Assembly (NCBI RefSeq): GCF_026344035.1
Contig: NZ_JAPKND010000002.1
Location: 310,001 to 374,000 of the forward strand
DNA: 64,000 bases
Direction of reading: 5' to 3'
Source of the DNA: Alcaligenes endophyticus
Lineage (GTDB): Bacteria; Pseudomonadota; Gammaproteobacteria; Burkholderiales; Burkholderiaceae_B
Every line of letters starts with the position of its first letter. The stretch's first letter is position 1. A program made the position numbers and the translations under genes. A model generated the notes under the pieces. It saw only the letters and a list, made by a program, of their open reading frames with translations, ran no database searches and had not been told where the DNA came from. Shown here in pieces: positions 1 to 9,200 of this stretch.

Positions 1-201
1 AGTCGCATCCTAGAGAATGTGGTGGATCGTCTACGCACTATGGCACGTTGTTCAGTTAAGGTCACCAAGGAATCTGAACAGTTGCACGTAGGCACTTATA
101 GCTTAAAGGCCGAACATAAAGCTCGGCTACATAGTCAGTTCACCTCAGTCACCGCTAGCGAGCTGGTTAAGGTTGACGCTAAGCAGATACACATGGGCTA
201 G
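1..201 (+). CDS. C-terminal end of a DUF3540-type T6SS accessory protein (partial)
   Basis: The frame is open from base 1 to the TAG at 199-201 and gives 66 residues with no start of its own, so this is the end of a gene that begins upstream of the window. The tail is polar and repetitive, with alternating short beta-like segments (LHVGTYSLKAEHKARLHS, then ASELVKVDAKQIHMG). The closing D-x-x-x-IHMG pattern is the kind seen at the end of DUF3540 proteins, which occur in type VI secretion clusters with PAAR and VgrG genes. The tssF start lies 14 bases downstream, so the two genes are probably co-transcribed. The family call rests on the C-terminal pattern and the neighbour only; a spike-related VgrG-like tail would look similar. 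Confidence 0.6.
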   Translation, partial: SRILENVVDRLRTMARCSVKVTKESEQLHVGTYSLKAEHKARLHSQFTSVTASELVKVDAKQIHMG

Positions 202-215
202 CGAGCGCTTTTTAT

Positions 216-2147
216 ATGACACGAGAGTTTTTAGAGTATTACAACGACGAGCTGGCATTTATTCGTGAAATGGGGCATGAGTTTGCGCGGCAACACCCCA
301 AGATAGCTGGCCGTTTAGGCATGCAGGGGATTGATGTCGCCGACCCTTACGTTGAGCGTTTGCTGGAAGGCTTTAGCTTTTTGACCGCGCGCATACAAAT
401 GAAAATGGATGCGCAGTACCCCCAGTTGACGGCTAATCTGTTGGATATATTGCACCCCGCCTATACAGCGCCCTTGCCCTCTATGACTGTTGTGCAATGT
501 ACCCCCAGTGTCAATCAGGGGAATATGGCACAAGGTGCTTGCTTGCCAAGGCATACCGTCATGAGAGCGGGCTTGCCCAAAGGGGAGCAAACCAGTCCCG
601 AGTTCTTAACCACTCAAGATGTTCAGTTGAGTCCTTTGCAGCTACGCTCCTTGCAGTGGGGGGGGCTGGCACCTCAGTTGAAAACTCAAGCGCTTAGTTT
701 GGGACGCAAGTACGCCATACAGCCTAATCAGTTACAGCGTGTGCTAAGTTTGGAGTTCTCACTTGAGGGAGGCGTGGCGTTAAAAGATTTGCGCCTAGAC
801 CAATTAATGATGTATTTGCATGGGCAAGGCCAGCATATGTATGCCTTGCTAGAGTATTTGCTGACTAAAACGGCGGGTATTCTTGTGCACGATCATGTGC
901 AGCCTTTGCGCTGGGCAAATTTCTTACCTGCCAGCGCTTTATGTCACGAGGGCTTTCGCCCTGAACAGGCGATGTTGCCCGTAGAGGCAAGGCAGTTTCA
1001 AGGGCATAGACTTTTGCAAGAGTTCTTTGCCTTTCCCGAGCGTTTCTTGTTCCTTAGTGTGCAAGGGCTGCAAGCCGCCTTGCAATTGCCCGATGCACTA
1101 CGAACGCTCACTGATGGCCGCGAGCCGGAGCAAACGCCACGAGCATTTCAGCTTTCTTTTTTGCTGACAGAGGCGGCACCGGAGCTAGAAAATATTATTC
1201 AAGCCCGACACTTTGCCTTGCACTGTACCCCCGCCATTAATCTTATGCGTAAACGAGCGGATCGGGTGGCGATACAGAACAATCAACACCAATATCATAT
1301 TGTGGTGGATCGTACGCGCCCGTTGGATTTTGAGATCTACGCTATCGAAAAAGTGATCGGTTATACCGGCCACGGCGCACGCCAAGAGCTGGAGTTTCGC
1401 CCCTTCTATCAAACACGAGCCAGCGATGGGGAGAATTACGGTACCTATTTTACGGTGCAGCGTCAGGCCCGCTTACCTTCCGAGCAGGTGCAGTTGGCGG
1501 GGGGGCGGAGTGCTTACTTGGGATCCGAGGTCAGTGTGCAATTAGTCGACCAGCAGCAGGATTCTGTGGTCCCCGAGTGCCGGCATTTGGCGGCAACAGT
1601 GTGGTGTACCAATCGGGATTTGCCTTTAATGCTGCAATCGTCGGAAGCCGCTAGCTTTACTTTGAAGAATATTTCAGCACCCGTACAAAGTATACGCATG
1701 CTGCGAGCGCCGAGTGCGCCCCAGGGGCCGTTAGCACAAGGGGAGTACGCCTGGCGCCTTATAAAGCAGTTAGAGCAAAACTATTATTCATTGGATGGTA
1801 ACGATGGCGTGGCGCATTTACGGGCTTTATTAAGCTTGCATGCCCGGCAACACGAGAGCCACGCCAATATGTTGCAGCAAAGCATACATGAAGTATCAGT
1901 ACAAATGACTCACCAGCGCTTGCCTATGCCTGGCCCTATGGTGTTTGGGCGGGGTGTGCAAGTGCGCTTAGTGCTGGATGAGCGTGCGTTAGCAGGCTGG
2001 AGCCCCTTTTTATTAGGCGCAGTGCTGGAGCAGTATATATGCCGCCATGTAGGGATCAATATGATGAGTCAATTGAGCCTGCATTCCTTACAGCGTGGCC
2101 ATGTGGCAACATGGCCAGCGCGTGGGGGGGCACGGCCAGCCGTCTGA
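216..2147 (+). CDS. tssF: Type VI secretion baseplate protein TssF
   Basis: TssF (VasA/ImpG) is part of the cytoplasmic T6SS baseplate, where it works with TssG, TssE and TssK to recruit the TssJLM membrane complex and prime sheath assembly. The N-terminus is highly typical of the family (FLEYYNDELAFIREMGHEFA, then HPKIAGRLGM and DPYVERLLEGFSFLTARI). The C-terminus ends in the usual S-L-x-RG-x-x-x-x-WPARGG-x-RP pattern. At 643 residues it is full length or slightly longer than average. The ATG at 216 fits the family start. The next gene downstream is on the opposite strand, so tssG, the usual partner, does not follow here. Confidence 0.95.
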   Translation: MTREFLEYYNDELAFIREMGHEFARQHPKIAGRLGMQGIDVADPYVERLLEGFSFLTARIQMKMDAQYPQLTANLLDILHPAYTAPLPSMTVVQCTPSVNQGNMAQGACLPRHTVMRAGLPKGEQTSPEFLTTQDVQLSPLQLRSLQWGGLAPQLKTQALSLGRKYAIQPNQLQRVLSLEFSLEGGVALKDLRLDQLMMYLHGQGQHMYALLEYLLTKTAGILVHDHVQPLRWANFLPASALCHEGFRPEQAMLPVEARQFQGHRLLQEFFAFPERFLFLSVQGLQAALQLPDALRTLTDGREPEQTPRAFQLSFLLTEAAPELENIIQARHFALHCTPAINLMRKRADRVAIQNNQHQYHIVVDRTRPLDFEIYAIEKVIGYTGHGARQELEFRPFYQTRASDGENYGTYFTVQRQARLPSEQVQLAGGRSAYLGSEVSVQLVDQQQDSVVPECRHLAATVWCTNRDLPLMLQSSEAASFTLKNISAPVQSIRMLRAPSAPQGPLAQGEYAWRLIKQLEQNYYSLDGNDGVAHLRALLSLHARQHESHANMLQQSIHEVSVQMTHQRLPMPGPMVFGRGVQVRLVLDERALAGWSPFLLGAVLEQYICRHVGINMMSQLSLHSLQRGHVATWPARGGARPAV

Positions 2148-2156
2148 ACAGCGTTG

Positions 2157-2693
2157 TTAGATCCAACCCCAAAAATACAGTAAAGCGGGAAGTAAAGCGG
2201 TCAGTATGCCTTGGGTGGCCGAGACAAAACCAGTGAGACGTGCAATGGGCTTGCCTAAAACCAACAGTAAAAAGAACATAAACCATAGTACAGACCAGGA
2301 AAGCCAGCTAATTACTTGCCAGTAATCAAAGACGGTGTTGGCTTGAAGCCAATTGCTGTAGGCGGCCGGCACGGCAATACCTGCCACCACTAGGGAATAC
2401 CACCCTAAGGCACGGCCGTCGCTACCCGTAAAGGCGCTGACGCCTACCCAAAAATAGGTCAGCGCGAATAAGCCTAGATAAATAGCAGCGAGGGGTGAAA
2501 GAGTACTGGCGTTGGCAGGGTTAAGAATATGTGCCATGCAAACCATACCCAGTACTGCGGTGAATAAGTTGACGACTGCGGCGTCTTTGGCATCGACAAC
2601 TTTCTTGGGCTGATGACCCGAAGAGTAATACAGACGAACACCATTAACGAACAGGCACAGGCCTGCAAACGCTAGAAAAGCGACCACCAACAT
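2157..2693 (-). CDS. AmiS/UreI family membrane channel or transporter
   Basis: This 178-residue protein has six predicted hydrophobic helices. Its opening (a glycine- and leucine-rich first helix ending in FVNGVRLY), followed by VDAKDAAVVNLF at the second helix, is characteristic of AmiS/UreI proteins. Family members include the proton-gated urea channel UreI of Helicobacter and the short-chain amide transporter AmiS. No urease or acylamide amidohydrolase gene lies next to it, so the substrate is open: urea, a short amide or a related small neutral solute. It converges on tssF with nine bases between the stop codons. An HdeD-like gene lies upstream on the same strand, which would fit a role in acid tolerance. 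Confidence 0.8.
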   Translation of the reverse strand: MLVVAFLAFAGLCLFVNGVRLYYSSGHQPKKVVDAKDAAVVNLFTAVLGMVCMAHILNPANASTLSPLAAIYLGLFALTYFWVGVSAFTGSDGRALGWYSLVVAGIAVPAAYSNWLQANTVFDYWQVISWLSWSVLWFMFFLLLVLGKPIARLTGFVSATQGILTALLPALLYFWGWI

Positions 2694-3006
2694 GAGATCA
2701 GATCCTACACAAATAAGGGGCGACGCAGAACGCGCCTAAAGAGTTGTTTGCCGTTCGCACAGAGCGGTCTGGCGTGATCATAGGACCTAATTTGGTCTTG
2801 TTGATGCTTATTTATTATATAAGTAATATAAGCGAAAGGTGACTTGTTTTTATCCGGGATTGTTCTGGTTTATTGTTTATTTACAATCACATAGCTTGAG
2901 TTATTATTTCACTAGCAATGGTTGCCTAGTAAATTATTTGGAGCTAAATTAATTTGCGCTCGGGCAGAACGTTAAGGTTCCTCCGAGCGCGCTCATCGTT
3001 GACTGC
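2694..3006. other. 313-base intergenic region between two minus-strand membrane protein genes
   Basis: No open frame of interest was found. The middle (about 2805-2940) is AT-rich and contains TATATAAGTAATATAA-like sequence, a likely promoter zone for the AmiS/UreI gene on the minus strand. The right end holds an inverted repeat, listed separately, at the 3' side of the HdeD-like gene. The separation suggests that the two genes are transcribed from their own promoters. Confidence 0.4.
2956..2990 (-). terminator. Stem-loop downstream of the HdeD-like gene
   Basis: Arms GCGCTCGG (2956-2963) and CCGAGCGC (2983-2990) pair perfectly, and an inner GAAC/GGTTC pair can extend the stem. On the minus strand the stem is followed by an A/T-rich stretch without a clean U run. 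It is therefore a weak or atypical terminator, or an mRNA 3'-end stabiliser. Confidence 0.5.
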
Positions 3007-3576
3007 TTAGGGGTTCATTTTTTGTTTCAAGGCTAAGCCTAGCAGTAGTGCTGCCCAACCTTGGGTGAGCAACTCAACGCCTAAAATAAGCCCTAGTACC
3101 CAAACGCTATTGTCGGGCCAGCCCGAGGCAATAATCAAGCCTACGGCCAAGCTCATCAGAGCTGAAATAGCCATCCAGCCGGCCCCTTTCTGAGCCCGGT
3201 TTTGAGCCCAGATCCATAAACGCAGTGCACCAGTACCAATCAGCGTAGCGCCAAATAGTAAGGTTAGAATGGCAGCGCCTTCGAGCGGGTTCACCACGGC
3301 AAATACCCCGGCAAGCAGATATAACAAACCAGTGATGGTCCAGAGCAAAAAGCTGCTCCAACCTTTGACGCTCCAAGCGTGGAATAAATGCAGCACACCA
3401 CCCGCCAGCATCAATACACCGACATAGACCACGCTCACTAAGGTAGCGCCGACGACGTAGGCTAAGGCCAACAGTCCCAAAACCACTAAAGCAATGCCCA
3501 GTGTAATGAGATGCCCAGGCTTAAGAGGAAGCTTTTTTAGGTTTTCGGTGAAAGCAGACTGCGTATCTAAAGACAT
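3007..3576 (-). CDS. HdeD family membrane protein (DUF308)
   Basis: This 189-residue integral membrane protein has six hydrophobic segments arranged as two halves. The pattern of short helices separated by G-x-L-x-L-x-x-G turns (for example LGIALVVLGLLALAYVVGA and LLYLLAGVFAVVNPLEGA) matches the HdeD/DUF308 family. HdeD is linked to acid resistance at high cell density in E. coli, but its molecular activity is unknown. The N-terminal 25 residues are hydrophilic and lie before the first helix. The ATG at 3576 lies downstream of a purine-rich GGAGTACACACC stretch that could bind ribosomes. Confidence 0.85.
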   Translation of the reverse strand: MSLDTQSAFTENLKKLPLKPGHLITLGIALVVLGLLALAYVVGATLVSVVYVGVLMLAGGVLHLFHAWSVKGWSSFLLWTITGLLYLLAGVFAVVNPLEGAAILTLLFGATLIGTGALRLWIWAQNRAQKGAGWMAISALMSLAVGLIIASGWPDNSVWVLGLILGVELLTQGWAALLLGLALKQKMNP

Positions 3577-3640
3577 GGTGTGTACTCCAAAGTTGAAAGG
3601 CTATTGGAACTGTAACGCATAAGCGTGGGTTTTCCTTTGT

Positions 3641-3674
3641 TTGTCATGGGGGCGTCATACATAAAACGTAGCAT
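3641..3674 (+). promoter_or_regulatory. Candidate PhoB (Pho) box and -10 element upstream of the VreA-like gene
   Basis: TTGTCAT (3641-3647), four bases, then GCGTCAT (3652-3658) matches the Pho box CTGTCAT-N4-CTGTCAT at 11 of 14 positions and is oriented toward the downstream gene. Ten bases later comes TAGCAT (3669-3674), a 4-of-6 match to TATAAT. The ten-base gap is the spacing seen in the E. coli phoA promoter, where PhoB replaces the -35 contact. Regulation by PhoB is inferred. It is supported by the known phosphate control of the homologous vreAIR operon in P. aeruginosa. Confidence 0.55.
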
Positions 3675-3709
3675 TCATTTCATAGAGTTGTTTATGCGTA
3701 GCGTATTTC

Positions 3710-4468
3710 ATGTTCGTGGCAGGTTTCAGCTTGGTGCACAAAAAACACTATTGGCGGGCGTGCGGGAAGCACTCGCTCGCCTGTTATTTGCTGATGGTCG
3801 CTGGCCTAAAAAGCGTCGTTGCTGTTCAGGTTCAGGCATACGAACAAGCCTATTCGTTTGATATCCCTGCTACCACCTTAAGCGGTCTTATCGAACTTCT
3901 TGGTAAGCAGTCAGGGGTGTCCATCGCTGTTGACGCGGCGTATATGCATTATCCGGTGGGGCCATTACAAGGTCATATGTCTGCCTTACAGGCTTTACAG
4001 CTGTTGCTAAAGGGAACAGGCTTACAAATGAGGCAACTGCAACAAGGAACCGTGGTGTTACAGCCTGCCTCATCAGCGTCCCCCAGTACTTTGCCAGCGA
4101 GTTCTTTAACTCAGTTGCAGGGCGACGAGCTCTTTGGCCTAGATACTCAAGATCCTCAACACAGGGTCTATGCCGCTCAACTGCAGGCGGCTGTCACTCA
4201 GGTATTATGCCAGCATGAACTCACGCGTCCAGGATCATACCGAGTCGCGTTGTTGGTACAGGTCAATCAGCAGGGTAGGGTGCAGACTTACAAGCGCTTA
4301 GCCAGTACCGGTAATGTGCGTCGAGATCAACACATCGATCACCTCATCGCCCCACTGCAAGTGGGTATGCCCCCACCTCAGGGCTTGGCACAGCCATTGG
4401 TCATGTTGATCTTGCCCGCTAGTATCGAGAGTCAACCTCCTTGCCGGCCTACCAGGAGGCGACCTTGA
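3710..4468 (+). CDS. VreA-like STN-domain/TonB_C signalling protein
   Basis: This 252-residue exported protein has a signal-peptide-like segment (about residues 20-43, ending AVQVQA). An STN domain, the N-terminal signalling domain of secretins and TonB-dependent receptors, follows at about 48-118 (FDIPATTLSGLIELLGKQSG ... ALQALQLLLKGTGL). A TonB-like C-terminal domain lies at about 150-235. There is no beta-barrel. This STN plus TonB_C layout without a barrel is that of VreA of P. aeruginosa, whose gene precedes an ECF sigma and a FecR-type anti-sigma gene, as here. Its likely role is to pass a surface or periplasmic signal to the anti-sigma factor. Its stop overlaps the sigma-factor start. 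The start codon is uncertain because no clear ribosome site precedes 3710. Confidence 0.75.
   Translation: MFVAGFSLVHKKHYWRACGKHSLACYLLMVAGLKSVVAVQVQAYEQAYSFDIPATTLSGLIELLGKQSGVSIAVDAAYMHYPVGPLQGHMSALQALQLLLKGTGLQMRQLQQGTVVLQPASSASPSTLPASSLTQLQGDELFGLDTQDPQHRVYAAQLQAAVTQVLCQHELTRPGSYRVALLVQVNQQGRVQTYKRLASTGNVRRDQHIDHLIAPLQVGMPPPQGLAQPLVMLILPASIESQPPCRPTRRRP
4454..4467 (+). promoter_or_regulatory. Ribosome binding site and TTG start that fix the sigma-factor start
   Basis: AGGAGG at 4454-4459, five bases and TTG at 4465-4467 form a near-ideal initiation site. The TTG overlaps the TGA stop (4466-4468) of the preceding gene, so translation of the two genes is probably coupled. An in-frame TTG at 4441 lacks such a site. 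Confidence 0.75.
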
Positions 4469-5013
4469 GTTTAGTTGACCATTTACGTGCACGCTTAAGC
4501 CATCGTTATACCTATTTGCGGGGACGCTTAAGTGGTTTGTTAGGTTCGCGTGAGCATGCTTCTGAGGCCTTGCACGAAACATGGTTGCGTCTCGAGCGTA
4601 TGTCCACCGACACCCCGGTAGCGGATGCCGATGCCTATTTACTGCGTATGGCTGCTAATATTGCGCACAGACAATACAAACAAAGTAGTTTTTACCTCTC
4701 TGCCGACGATATAACAGAGCTAATCGATTTTGCTGATGAACAAGCTAATGTTGAAGAACTGGTTAGCAATCGCTTAGCCACCGAGCACTTGCTCCAAGCC
4801 TTGCAAGGGTTAACGGTGCGTCAGCGGGCAATCTTGATTGCGGCGCGTTTGCACGGTGAGCGCAATGAGGATATCGCTCAGCACTACGAGGTATCTGTCA
4901 GCACCGTACAACGTGAGCTACGTATTGCCTTACGCTATTGCGAGCAATATATGCAAACACAGCACGACACAGTATTTACCTCCGCAACAGGGCGTAGGCG
5001 TGCTCGTTCCTAA
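4465..5013 (+). CDS. ECF sigma factor, FecI/VreI-like
   Basis: This protein of about 182 residues has sigma region 2 (ALHETWLRLERM, DADAYLLRMAANIAHRQYK) followed by a region 4 helix-turn-helix (LTVRQRAILIAARLHGERNEDIAQHYEVSVSTVQRELRIALRYC). Region 3 is absent, as in ECF sigma factors of the iron-starvation (FecI) class. The TTG start is supported by a strong ribosome site. It lies between a VreA-like receptor gene and a FecR-type gene, a cell-surface-signalling arrangement. The likely target is the giant adhesin gene immediately downstream, as VreI does in P. aeruginosa. Target and signal are inferred, and no promoter motif for it could be assigned. Confidence 0.88.
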   Translation: MSLVDHLRARLSHRYTYLRGRLSGLLGSREHASEALHETWLRLERMSTDTPVADADAYLLRMAANIAHRQYKQSSFYLSADDITELIDFADEQANVEELVSNRLATEHLLQALQGLTVRQRAILIAARLHGERNEDIAQHYEVSVSTVQRELRIALRYCEQYMQTQHDTVFTSATGRRRARS

Positions 5014-5034
5014 AAGGCTGCGTTAGAATTTGTT

Positions 5035-6012
5035 ATGAGTACACCTGAATCTCCTATCTCCCCCGCGTTGCTTGAGCAGGCGCGCCAATGGCGCGTACGC
5101 TTGAACTCGGGAAAAGTTTCCTCCAGACAGGCAAAAGAGTTTCGGCAATGGTGTACGCTCAGTGCTGAACATGCCCAAGCTTGGAAGCACAGCGCTCAGT
5201 TATGGGATGACCTAACACCGAACTTACAACAGATATTAACGCAGCATCCCTCCTTGGCGGTGGACGCTCGTGTGACGCAACAGTTGCGTCATCGTCACCG
5301 CTTGCAGCGGCGGGCATTACTGGGTGCAGGCATGGCGGCCTCTCTAAGCGGGTTCTTATTGATTAAGCCTCCCCTCGACCTGTGGCCCTCTTTGTTAGAG
5401 TCTGGCGCTGACTTTAAAACAGCTACGGGTGAACAGAAAAAGATTGTATTGGGTAATGTCGCCACGGTGCAGCTCAATACACGCACTCGCCTTAATTGGC
5501 ATGACTCTCCTGAGCAGTCCGCGGTGGAGTTGCTGGCCGGTGAGGCTGAGTTAGATATACATCGCACCTTAGCGGTGCGTGCGGGGCAAGGTGTGCTACA
5601 GATTGAGCATGCGCGCATCAATCTGCGCTGGTTAAGCGAGCAACAAGTGTGTGTTAGCTGTTTGCGTGGCCAGGGCTCTGTGCAGTTGGAAAAACAGTAT
5701 GTGTTTGAACAGGGCGAGCAGCTTATTTATGATGCGGCCGGCTTAGTGCAGCGCCGACCAGCCGATCTGACACAAGTTAGCGCGTGGCGCCAAGGCATGT
5801 TGTCGTTTGCTGATGTGCCTTTACACGAGGTGGTGGCTGAAATTAATCGCTATCGGCCCGGTAAGGTCATTATTTCTAATCAAGCATTAAGCCAAAGACA
5901 GGTGCGGTTGGTCGTGCCTATCGATGAGACAGATCGTGCTTTGCAAATGTTGGGGGAACTCTATCAGGCAAAGTTGTTGCACTTGCCCGGTGATATTGTA
6001 GTCATTACGTAA
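5035..6012 (+). CDS. FecR-type anti-sigma factor, VreR-like
   Basis: This 325-residue inner-membrane protein begins with a cytosolic DUF4880/anti-sigma segment (WRVRLNSGKVSSRQAKEFRQWCTLSAEHAQAW). A single membrane span follows at about residues 97-115 (ALLGAGMAASLSGFLLI). The periplasmic FecR domain (FKTATGEQKKIVLGNVATVQLNTRTRL ... AGEAELDIHRTLAVRAGQGVLQI) and a C-terminal STN-like segment (FADVPLHEVVAEINRYRPGKVIIS) complete it. Proteins of this class bind their sigma factor and release it after regulated proteolysis. The gene starts 21 bases after the sigma-factor stop and ends 211 bases before the adhesin start. Confidence 0.88.
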   Translation: MSTPESPISPALLEQARQWRVRLNSGKVSSRQAKEFRQWCTLSAEHAQAWKHSAQLWDDLTPNLQQILTQHPSLAVDARVTQQLRHRHRLQRRALLGAGMAASLSGFLLIKPPLDLWPSLLESGADFKTATGEQKKIVLGNVATVQLNTRTRLNWHDSPEQSAVELLAGEAELDIHRTLAVRAGQGVLQIEHARINLRWLSEQQVCVSCLRGQGSVQLEKQYVFEQGEQLIYDAAGLVQRRPADLTQVSAWRQGMLSFADVPLHEVVAEINRYRPGKVIISNQALSQRQVRLVVPIDETDRALQMLGELYQAKLLHLPGDIVVIT

Positions 6013-6223
6013 GTTACACGTTGTTTCACTTTTCTGTAAAGCTTAAGTCTGCGGCCAAGACTCCTATTAAGTAGGGATGCATGTTATTGGGGTAGAGCAA
6101 GGCGTGATATCTACACAAAGCAAGCATACAGACAACCATAGATTTGCCAGACAGATCTAACGGTCGAGCTTAATTTGGCGCACGCAGCGCAGTGCTGGTG
6201 AATGCCGTTACAGGATATGGATC

Positions 6224-9200
6224 ATGTTGCTACAACAGGGCGTTATTCCCACTAAGACCTCCTCACCTTTTACTACGAAACGCACTTTCTCGTTAAAGCC
6301 TTTGGCTTTTTGCATTGCAACCTTATGTGTAGATGTTAGCCTTAGCACCCAAGCCCACGCCCAACTTCGCGGCGCCTGGTTCACCCAAAGCAATGCCGCC
6401 CAGCAACACCAAAACGCCAACAATAACCATGCCATACGCGCCGCCCAACAGGCGGCCAGCATGCAGCAACAACAAGCCGCGGCCCGCGCGCAACTATCGC
6501 ATTCGCTGGACAACCTAAATCGTACCGCCAGTGCCATTGCGGCCCAACAAGCTGCCCAAAACGCTGCCCGCTTAGCGGCACAGCAACAAGCCAGCAGCGT
6601 GGCCGAAGGTTTAGCACAGGGTGGCTTAGAAGTGGCAGTAGGCGACAAGGCACAATGGTTAGGCGCTGAAGCACCGGTACATACACAGCAAAACGGCCAA
6701 CACCATGTAGGCATCAAACAAACTAACGCTAAAGCCATCCTGAACTGGAACCGCTTTGATGTGGGCCGCAACACCACTGTAGAATTTCAACAAAAAAATA
6801 CCGATGCGGTGCTGAACCGTGTCGTGGGCGACCAAGTTACCCCTAGCCAAATACAAGGAAAAATCAAAGGCGACGGCACTGTCATGGTGGTCAACCAGAA
6901 CGGGGTGGTGTTCAGCGGTACTAGCCAGGTGAACGTGCGTAATCTGGTGGCGGCGGCGGCACAGATAAACGACGAACAATTTCTGAAGGGCGGCCTGTAC
7001 GTCAACGCAGAAGGCTCTCTACCCACCTTTACCGATGCTCTGGGCAGGGTGGACGTCCAGGCCGGTGCTCAGATCCAGGCCCATAGTCCAAGCCGCTCTA
7101 CCGACGGTGGCGGCTATGTGCTGCTGATGGGGCAAGAGGCTCACAATGCTGGTCAAATTCATACACCTAAAGGGCAGGCTGTATTAGCGGCCGGCGACAC
7201 CTTTTACATACGCAAAGGGCAGGGCACGGACGGCAACGCCCAATCTACTACACGTGGCAACGAAGTCGTCGCGCACCGCAAGACCGACAGCCAGGCCGGC
7301 CTGGTCACCAACCACGGCCTGATCAGCGCCGCCACTGGCGACATCACCCTGACGGGACACGACGTACGCCAAGCCGGCGTGCTGGTCAGCACCACGTCTA
7401 CCAGTCAGCGTGGCACCATACACTTGTCCACCCGCCGCAGCGATGCGGACGGCCGCGTCACACTGGCGACGGGTAGCACGACTGCCATCCTGGTGGATGC
7501 GGAATCGGCGGATGCTCTGGACAGTCAACGTGATACACAAATGGTTCAGGCGGGCACGCCCAACGCCTTTTCGCGCATCGACATTTCCAGCGGTAAAACC
7601 ATCGAATTCCAATCCGATTCCCTGACCCTGGCCACCGGCGGCGAAATCGCGACTTACGCCGAACACCGAACCCTGCTGCGCCGCGGCGCAGAGCTGGACG
7701 TGGCCGGTCAGGTGGGCGTGCGGGTCGCCATGGACAGCAACCAGTTGCTGATCAACGCCCAGGGCAATGAACAGCGCGACGCCCCAATTAACCGCGACAG
7801 CAAGAACCTGAACAACAAAGATATCTGGGTGGACCGCCGTCTGCTGGTCTTCGTGCCCAAGGGTACGCAGGGTTACGATTCAGACCGCTGGTATACGGCA
7901 GGCGGTCTGCTGGAAGTCAGCGGCTACCTGAATACCGCCCGGCACAGTATAGGCGAATGGCTGGCCCAGGGCGGCACCATTACCGCGACCGGCAAGGACT
8001 TTGTGTCCGAAGCCGGGTCGCGACTGAACCTGTCCGGCGGCACGCTGGACGTGCAATCCGGCAAAATAAACCTGACCTGGCTACGCGGCGAAGATGGCCG
8101 CCTGTACGAGGCCAGCCGCGCACCCGGCGATTTACTGTACCAAGGCGTGTATCGGGGCTGGGAAGCCCTGCACCCACGCTGGGGCGAACAAGCGACACGC
8201 ACCTTCTACAACCCCTTGATCGGTCCCCGCACCCGCTTCGAAGCGGGCTATACCGTAGGCCGGGATGCGGGGCATTTGATCATCGGCACCAATCACGCTG
8301 CGCTGCACGGCGACATTATCAACGAAGTGTACCAAGGCCCGCGCCAGATCCAGGCCGTGCAAGCAGGAATGGACGGCTATCACCAAAGCCAGACGGCGGT
8401 GGCGCGACGCGCCGCCTTGACCGTGGCCTACCCGATTCCCAACTTCAATGCTGCCGGCAACCGTTTTGACGACAAACTGCTGGGCTTGTTCAAGAAAATC
8501 CACATTCAGGACGCTGCGACGACGGAATCCATCGACCTGGACGATGCCATCAGCGAAGAACGCCAATCGCGCCTGAATCTGTCCGGCGACTGGCTGAACA
8601 GCGCGCAGTTCGGTCGCGTACGGCTATGGGCCCTGGAGTCCGTAGACCTGGACAGCCCTTTGCACTTGCCGCCGGGTGGCGAACTGCACGTTCAAGCGCC
8701 GCAAATCGACGTACGTGCCGACATATGGGCGCCATCCGGCGCAATCCGTCTGGATGCCCCCAAGGCCAATCCCCCCTTGCCCATTCAAGGGGATAAAAAA
8801 GTCGCCGAACACATTATCGTTCACCCCGGCGTCACCCTGAGCGCACGCGGCCTGCGCATGGATCTAAGTCAGAGCCCGGCACACGAACAAGCCTACCTGC
8901 ATGGCGGCGACATCGCGCTGACGTCATTGGGCAACCTGCTGCTGGAAGCCGGCAGCACACTGGATGTCTCCACCGGCACTCTGCGCAAGCTGAATCAACA
9001 ATATACGGGCGGGCGGGCGGGCTCTATTACCCTGAATAACCATACTGGGAACATCAATAACCCTGCAGAACTGAAGCTGGAAGCAAAATTACTAGGCTAT
9101 GGCCTCACCGACGCCGGCACCTTGGATATCCAGACCGACAGGCCTATTTCCATAGGCGGCCCGCTTCAACATGCCACCGGCGCCCTAAATGCCGGCGAAG

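Noticed and set aside
3625-3861. A 78-residue plus-strand frame overlapping the start of the VreA-like gene
   Set aside because: It has no ribosome site or domain, spans the candidate Pho promoter and ends inside the STN domain of the better-supported frame.
6013-6223. A Pho box directly before the adhesin gene
   Set aside because: Segments such as TTACAC and TTTCAC occur, but no pair of CTGTCAT-like repeats with four-base spacing was found.
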